From contig NW_019775369.1 in NCBI RefSeq assembly GCF_001039355.2, forward strand, positions 171,539-233,538: a DNA stretch of 62,000 bases, written 5' to 3'. Positions 57,353 to 62,000 of this stretch are shown here, in pieces. Positions within the stretch are counted from its first letter, which is position 1. Every line of letters starts with the position of its first letter. The DNA comes from Lingula anatina (taxonomy: Eukaryota; Brachiopoda; Lingulata; Lingulida; Lingulidae). The notes under the pieces were generated by a model. The model was not told where the DNA came from. It searched no databases and worked only from the letters and a program-made list of their open reading frames with translations. Both the position numbers and the translations under genes were made by a program.

Positions 57353-58545
57353 CGTGTGTATAAACAACAGGTTTTTATAGTATGACATCGTGAGAATACA
57401 CCTGCTCCTACGTATTCCATATCAGTGGTTGTATATTGGAGAGACAGTTGCCTCCATAGTTACTACAAATGGCGTGTTAGAACAGAACCAAGTAGACTAG
57501 TTCTACTGCATAGAAAAATCTTTCTTCACTTCCCATATCGATGCATGTTTTGGATATGATGAACTAGACTTTCTATCATTTATTATGAAAAGTTATTAAA
57601 TAAAATACTTGTACCATTATATGACGGTATACTGTTTTACAAGACTTACATTAATAAGTAAACAGAGAAAAAAGGCCTAGCCTGAATATTTTTAAATATA
57701 AAACAGTTTGAACTTTTCAAGAATGGTATACATGAATGCACGGGGTCTTTTACATCCCCCCCCCCCCCCCCCCCTGGTTACACAATCACAGGACCAGGAG
57801 CTGCGTGTAATCTGCATGGTATTCCTCTCAGCGGGTAAACAACCCACAAACATTGTCAACACATGAAGCATTGTCTACTGACCTTTTTCTTCAGTTACAT
57901 TTAACGATAACATATAATATAATTATCCCCTGGTCTATATATACCGGTATATATGGTTTGAGACTTGTTATGAAATAAACGAACTTACCCTAAGCGAACT
58001 TGTCACAAGGATAATAAAAGCCTGGAAGTAGACCGCCCTGTTTTGTGTAACTCACGCTCTGGCTTCCACTGCAGCTTCTGAGACAAGCAGTTATTGAAAG
58101 CCTAGAAAAGGATACTTTGCCACTGCTGCACATGCGTGAAGTTATCAGGGACTCGATACCGTTGGACCAATGATAAAGGTATGCTTCACGCTGTCATTTT
58201 ATGGCCAAGTGCAATAAACAAATCATCTTATTTTGAGGACGCCGACTGGCATCTCATATGGTCTACAATATCTTAACAAAGTGATTGGCGTTTTTGACGG
58301 TCCGTGTAACATTTATTATTATATCACTATTACTTCATTGTTGTACTTGTTGTAGTTGTTTATGTGTGCTTTCAAATACACTTTTAACCTGAATAGGAAT
58401 CGCATTGAAAAGGTAAAAGACCTGCCCTGGTTCAAAAAAAAAATCTTTTGTTTATTTATTATATCCTAAAAGCCGTTCATATATATTAAAATATCAACAT
58501 GATCCAAGCACTGCACGCTACTGCGTTGACAAGCCAGGGAACAGT
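56854..58545. other. Intergenic stretch, nothing recognised
   Basis: Contains a (GT)n microsatellite at about 57321-57360 and a C17 run at about 57757-57773. No supported gene. Confidence 0.4.
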
Positions 58546-58655
58546 AACTCGAAAGCAAACCTCTCGATTCCATAACTCGCCCATACTCGCCCCGTATAAT
58601 ACATTGTAGCCTCTATGTGATTTTCGCGATGCTTTCGAGATACGGAGCCCTGGTC
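58540..58655. mobile_element. Palindromic MITE, GTAACTCGAAAGC family (copy 3)
   Basis: Left end CCAGGGAACAGTAACTCGAA and right end, inverted, CCAGGGCTCCGTATCTCGAA, with the core ATAACTCGCC...CGCCCCGTATAATACATTG shared with copies 1 and 2. No target duplication was found. Confidence 0.7.
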
Positions 58656-58822
58656 TTCCATACACCTTTATACACACGTGACACGTTATCAACCGCCGTG
58701 CGTGCACTGGTTATAAGAGCGGTTACAAAAACAGCTAATCTAACTGAAACGTAATATTCCAGTGATTGTTTTGTAATATCTCGATGTCCGTCACACTACA
58801 TGTATAGAAGGAGGTCAACAGT

Positions 58823-59689
58823 GTTTGGTTGATTTATTCACTGCCTAGTTCTGCACAATTAGTGTGTACTAAAAGTTTGCAACTGGTCGACGCCAAGTCA
58901 TCTCAGTGGTCTACAATTACAATCGATCAGATTCACGTATTTATCAGTCTAATCACCCTTTGTTTTTACGAAAGTTAATTTTGGAATTTACTTTAAAACA
59001 AGTTGTTTATTGACGGTTGCTTAAACCTCTGCGGACTTGTTTGTCATTGTATTGGCGTTCAAGACGTTTTGTCAAGTCAATTTACCGCGCTCAAATACAT
59101 ATGATGTCTTCAACCGTTCATTTATTATCAAACGACATTCGTTTTGTCTGTTAGAGATGCGTGTTTTCCACACTAATTTGGTCATACTCACCGATATTAA
59201 GCTGCAGTGAAGAAGATTAATGCTTCTCTTTAGCTCCTCTACTGCAGTGGGCAGTGTTCAATTTGTAGACAAACACGTAAACGCTTTCTGGTAATTGCTA
59301 TTAAGTTCAGTCAAGACTAAAATGCGTCACTTTGCTCTTCTAAATTAAATTTTGTAATCACTGTCCACTCAACTTGGAAAAGAATCCCTTATCTTTCTAT
59401 AGGGTATTGTTTCTCATATCGTGTAGCCACATGCCACAATGATGCCTGCAAGAACTGATGGGGGTCAATGGAAAAATAATGACCAAAAATAGAACAAAAT
59501 AAGTAAATAGATAACACCACATAGAACTCAGTTTCACCTGAATCCTCTAAGGACCTGCAAATGACCAGCAGCCTAATGACAATGGATGACCTCCAGAACC
59601 TACTTGGCCCATTCACGGCCCTGTGCTGACCTCTAGCGGTGACTTATCTTGACTAGATTCCAAGCTGACACCGTGGATAGTCTCTCTGA
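58823..59689. repeat. Second direct duplication, copy A2
   Basis: 867 bp almost identical to 61138-62000 (about a dozen differences by eye and one 4-bp indel near 59396). The ORF at 59389-59616 (minus) recurs in the other copy because of this and is not otherwise supported. Confidence 0.9.
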
Positions 59690-61136
59690 CCAGTGTCCAC
59701 TGTCTCGACCAAAGTTAACGAATCCGGTCACCTGTCTTTATATTTCATGTTTCCAGACAGAATTTGTTCCCATTCCTTGTACAAGTCTGGCGACTGTGGG
59801 AGTTTGTAGAAAGACCAATACCCAATAGACCACGGGGGAGTGGGGGTATATTTAAAATTTTTAATTTCATTTTTCGAAAATGAAAACCAAGTGATGTTAG
59901 AGATAGATGGATAGATAGATAGGTGGATGGATGGATAGGTGGCACAAGAAATGCAAAAAAAAAAAAAAAAAAAAAAAAAATAGAAAGATAGAAAGATAAA
60001 AGACAAAAAGACACGATGGTCGTGGAGATAGATATATGTATTCCTGTATGTGTCACACTTCGCGTACACCTGAATCTTCATGTCCCAAGGCAAACATACT
60101 TTAGTGACAACGACAACACTGCCCTGGGTTACCTGAGGCAAAGCACGACTACAACAACTCTCCCCTTACCTGCAGTGACTCTCCACAGCTGTGGAATTAA
60201 TTGCCTGCTCAGGGCGCTTAAGCCCTCTGAGGGCGATTCCAACGCTGTTTTTTCAATACACACGTTTGTCCAACTTTCTTGCCCTAGTATCAGAACATCT
60301 GTTTTTTTGCGAATCTAAAACACAAGGTGGTCATTCCAATATGCATATAAATATCTTTGTAATTTGGCACAAAATCAAAAGTCATCATTTTCACGCTTTT
60401 TCTAATGCAATGTACTCCGTCTGACTGGCAATCAAGCCAAAGTTCAGTAAGTTTCACCTGAGAACACCTGAGAACACATGGGTATCTTCGAGGCGACGTT
60501 AACCTCATTAGTCCATGCCTCACGTACACACTAGCGACATGCACTTGATGGCTGGTAAAGTGAGCTGTACAGTAAACATTTTTTTTGTTTTTATACGTCT
60601 TATAGGGACAGAAAAGTAACTGAACTTATCAGTGTTTTCTGTAACATACTAATGCAGTAAGGATGACTTTCTCTTTGAATGTATATAATAAAAGAATATT
60701 ACAATCGTCCATCAAGAGTAGACAAGCCCGAGCACTTATTGCTATAAAATAATAATAATAATAATAATAATTATAATAATAATAATAATAATAATAATTG
60801 CAGAGACTGAATAAATTGGAGATTGTTACAAAACTTACTGGAATATTTTAATAAATGCATTTCATCCTTGTTTACAAAATAACCTTAATTATGGCCAAAG
60901 GCAATAGATAAGGTTTAACAACAAATTGTTCCAGTCCAAGGTTACATTGCTTGTGGATCTATTCGTTTGCCACGCTGTTTTAGTTTGACATAACACATGT
61001 CTACTAAGAGGAAGATCAGGAAACCAAGAGTTTGCTTCGATGGATGAACGCCGATAAATGGAGAACTTCCTTTACAGTCAGCACCAGTGTAACAAAATGA
61101 AGCCTAATAATGTCGTAGAAAAAATGTGCTACGTTT
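59690..61136. other. Sequence between duplication copies, nothing recognised
   Basis: Contains GATA/GGAT tetranucleotide repeats (59903-59941), an A-run (59957-59981) and an (AAT)n microsatellite (60746-60799). No supported gene. Confidence 0.4.
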
Positions 61137-61137
61137 N
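61137..61137. other. Single-N join
   Basis: One N directly before the start of duplication copy B2, the same arrangement as at 45841. Confidence 0.9.
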
Positions 61138-62000
61138 GTTTGGTTGATTTATTCACTGCCTAGTTCTGCACAATTAGTGTGTACTTAAAGTTTGCAACTG
61201 GTCGACGCCAAGTCATCTCAGTGGTCTACAATTACAATCGATCAGATTCACGTATTAATCAGTCTAATCACCCTTTGTTTTTACGAAAGTTAATTTTGGA
61301 ATTTACTTTAAAACAAGTTGTTTATTGACGGTTGCTTAAACCTCTGCGGACTTGTTTGTCATTGTATTGGCGTTCAAGACGTTTTGTCAAGTCAATTTAC
61401 CGCGCTCAAATACATATGATGTCTTCAACCGTTCATTTATTATCAAACGACATTCGTTTTGTCTGTTAGAGATGCGTGTTTTCCACACTAATTTGGTCAT
61501 AGTCGCCGATATTAAGCTGCAGTGAAGAAGATTAATGCTTCTCTTTAGCTCCTCTACTGCAGTGGGCAGTGTTCAATTTGTAGACAAACACGTAAACGCT
61601 TTCTGGTAATTGCTATCAAGTTCAGTCGAGACTAAAATGCGTCACTTTGCTCTTCTAAATTTAATTTTGTAATAACTGTTCACTCAACTTGGAAAAGAAT
61701 CCCTTATCTATAGGGTATTGTTTCGCATATCGTGTAGCCACATGCCACAATGATGCCTGCAAGAACTGATGGGGGTCAATGGAAAAATAATGACCAAAAA
61801 TAGAATAAAATAAGTAAATAGATAACACCACATAGAACTCAGTTTCACCTGAATCCTCTAAGGACCTGCAAATGACCAGCAGCCTAATGACAATGGATGA
61901 CCTCCAGAACCTACTTGGCCCATTCACGGCCCTGTGCTGACCTCTAGCGGTGACTTATCTTGACTAGATTCCAAGCTGACACCGTGGATAGTCTCTCTGA
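61138..62000. repeat. Second direct duplication, copy B2 (continues past window)
   Basis: Repeats 58823-59689 from its first base after the N and is still matching at the window end, so the duplicated length is longer than shown. Confidence 0.9.

Overview
This is a gene-poor window of animal nuclear DNA, about 62 kb. The evidence is spliced exons with GT/AG junctions, a seven-transmembrane receptor, many small inverted-repeat transposons and micro/minisatellites, and Sanger-style N gaps. The receptor belongs to the myosuppressin/DMSR-like class, best known from protostomes. With the repeat-rich, AT-leaning, polymorphic DNA this suggests a marine invertebrate, possibly a lophotrochozoan such as a mollusc or brachiopod. 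The species call is an inference; nothing in the window proves it. No bacterial operons, CRISPR arrays or viral genes were seen.

Layout. The left edge (748-1738, + strand) holds the last three exons of an SLC17-family organic anion/vesicular transporter; its earlier exons lie outside the window. At 6662-7900 (- strand) is the only complete gene I can support: an apparently intronless peptide GPCR of 412 residues. The remaining roughly 54 kb holds no convincing complete gene. There are two decayed Tc1-like transposase pseudogenes (55080-56778), a possible isolated exon (31340-31424), and a short ORF with a signal-peptide-like start that runs into a transposon (27284-27529).

Mobile DNA is the main content. 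I can delimit several non-autonomous families from terminal inverted repeats (TIRs) and target-site duplications (TSDs): (1) a hairpin family with exact 9-bp TSDs, Mutator-like (16866-17000, 27465-27645); (2) a palindromic family with TAA TSDs, PIF/Harbinger-like (5216-5431, 22471-22727, and degenerate copies near 19717 and 29158); (3) a separate TAA-flanked fold-back element (36867-37100); (4) a 317-bp fold-back element with 110-bp arms and a 5-bp TSD (39328-39644); (5) AAGCCTAG-ended, TA-flanked elements, one nested in another (32771-33282) and one alone (45075-45323); (6) a 2.06-kb TA-flanked element with arrays of short GCTAAGCAC-type motifs (16557-18614); (7) a GTAACTCGAAAGC palindrome family (three copies); (8) CAGGCCCGTAGCCAG-ended elements next to the 500-bp N gap.

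Two long direct duplications stand out: 40500-45044 versus 45843-50131, and 58823-59689 versus 61138-62000. In each case the second copy begins immediately after a single N. Both are about 1-2% diverged with indels at tandem repeats. Retained allelic contigs joined by the assembler is the simplest explanation; recent tandem duplication is the alternative.

The two host genes are independent: a membrane transporter and a neuropeptide-type receptor, in opposite orientation, 4.9 kb apart and with no shared regulation visible. I did not find a new multi-gene system. The most informative unexplained material is the set of small transposon families with clean insertion footprints.
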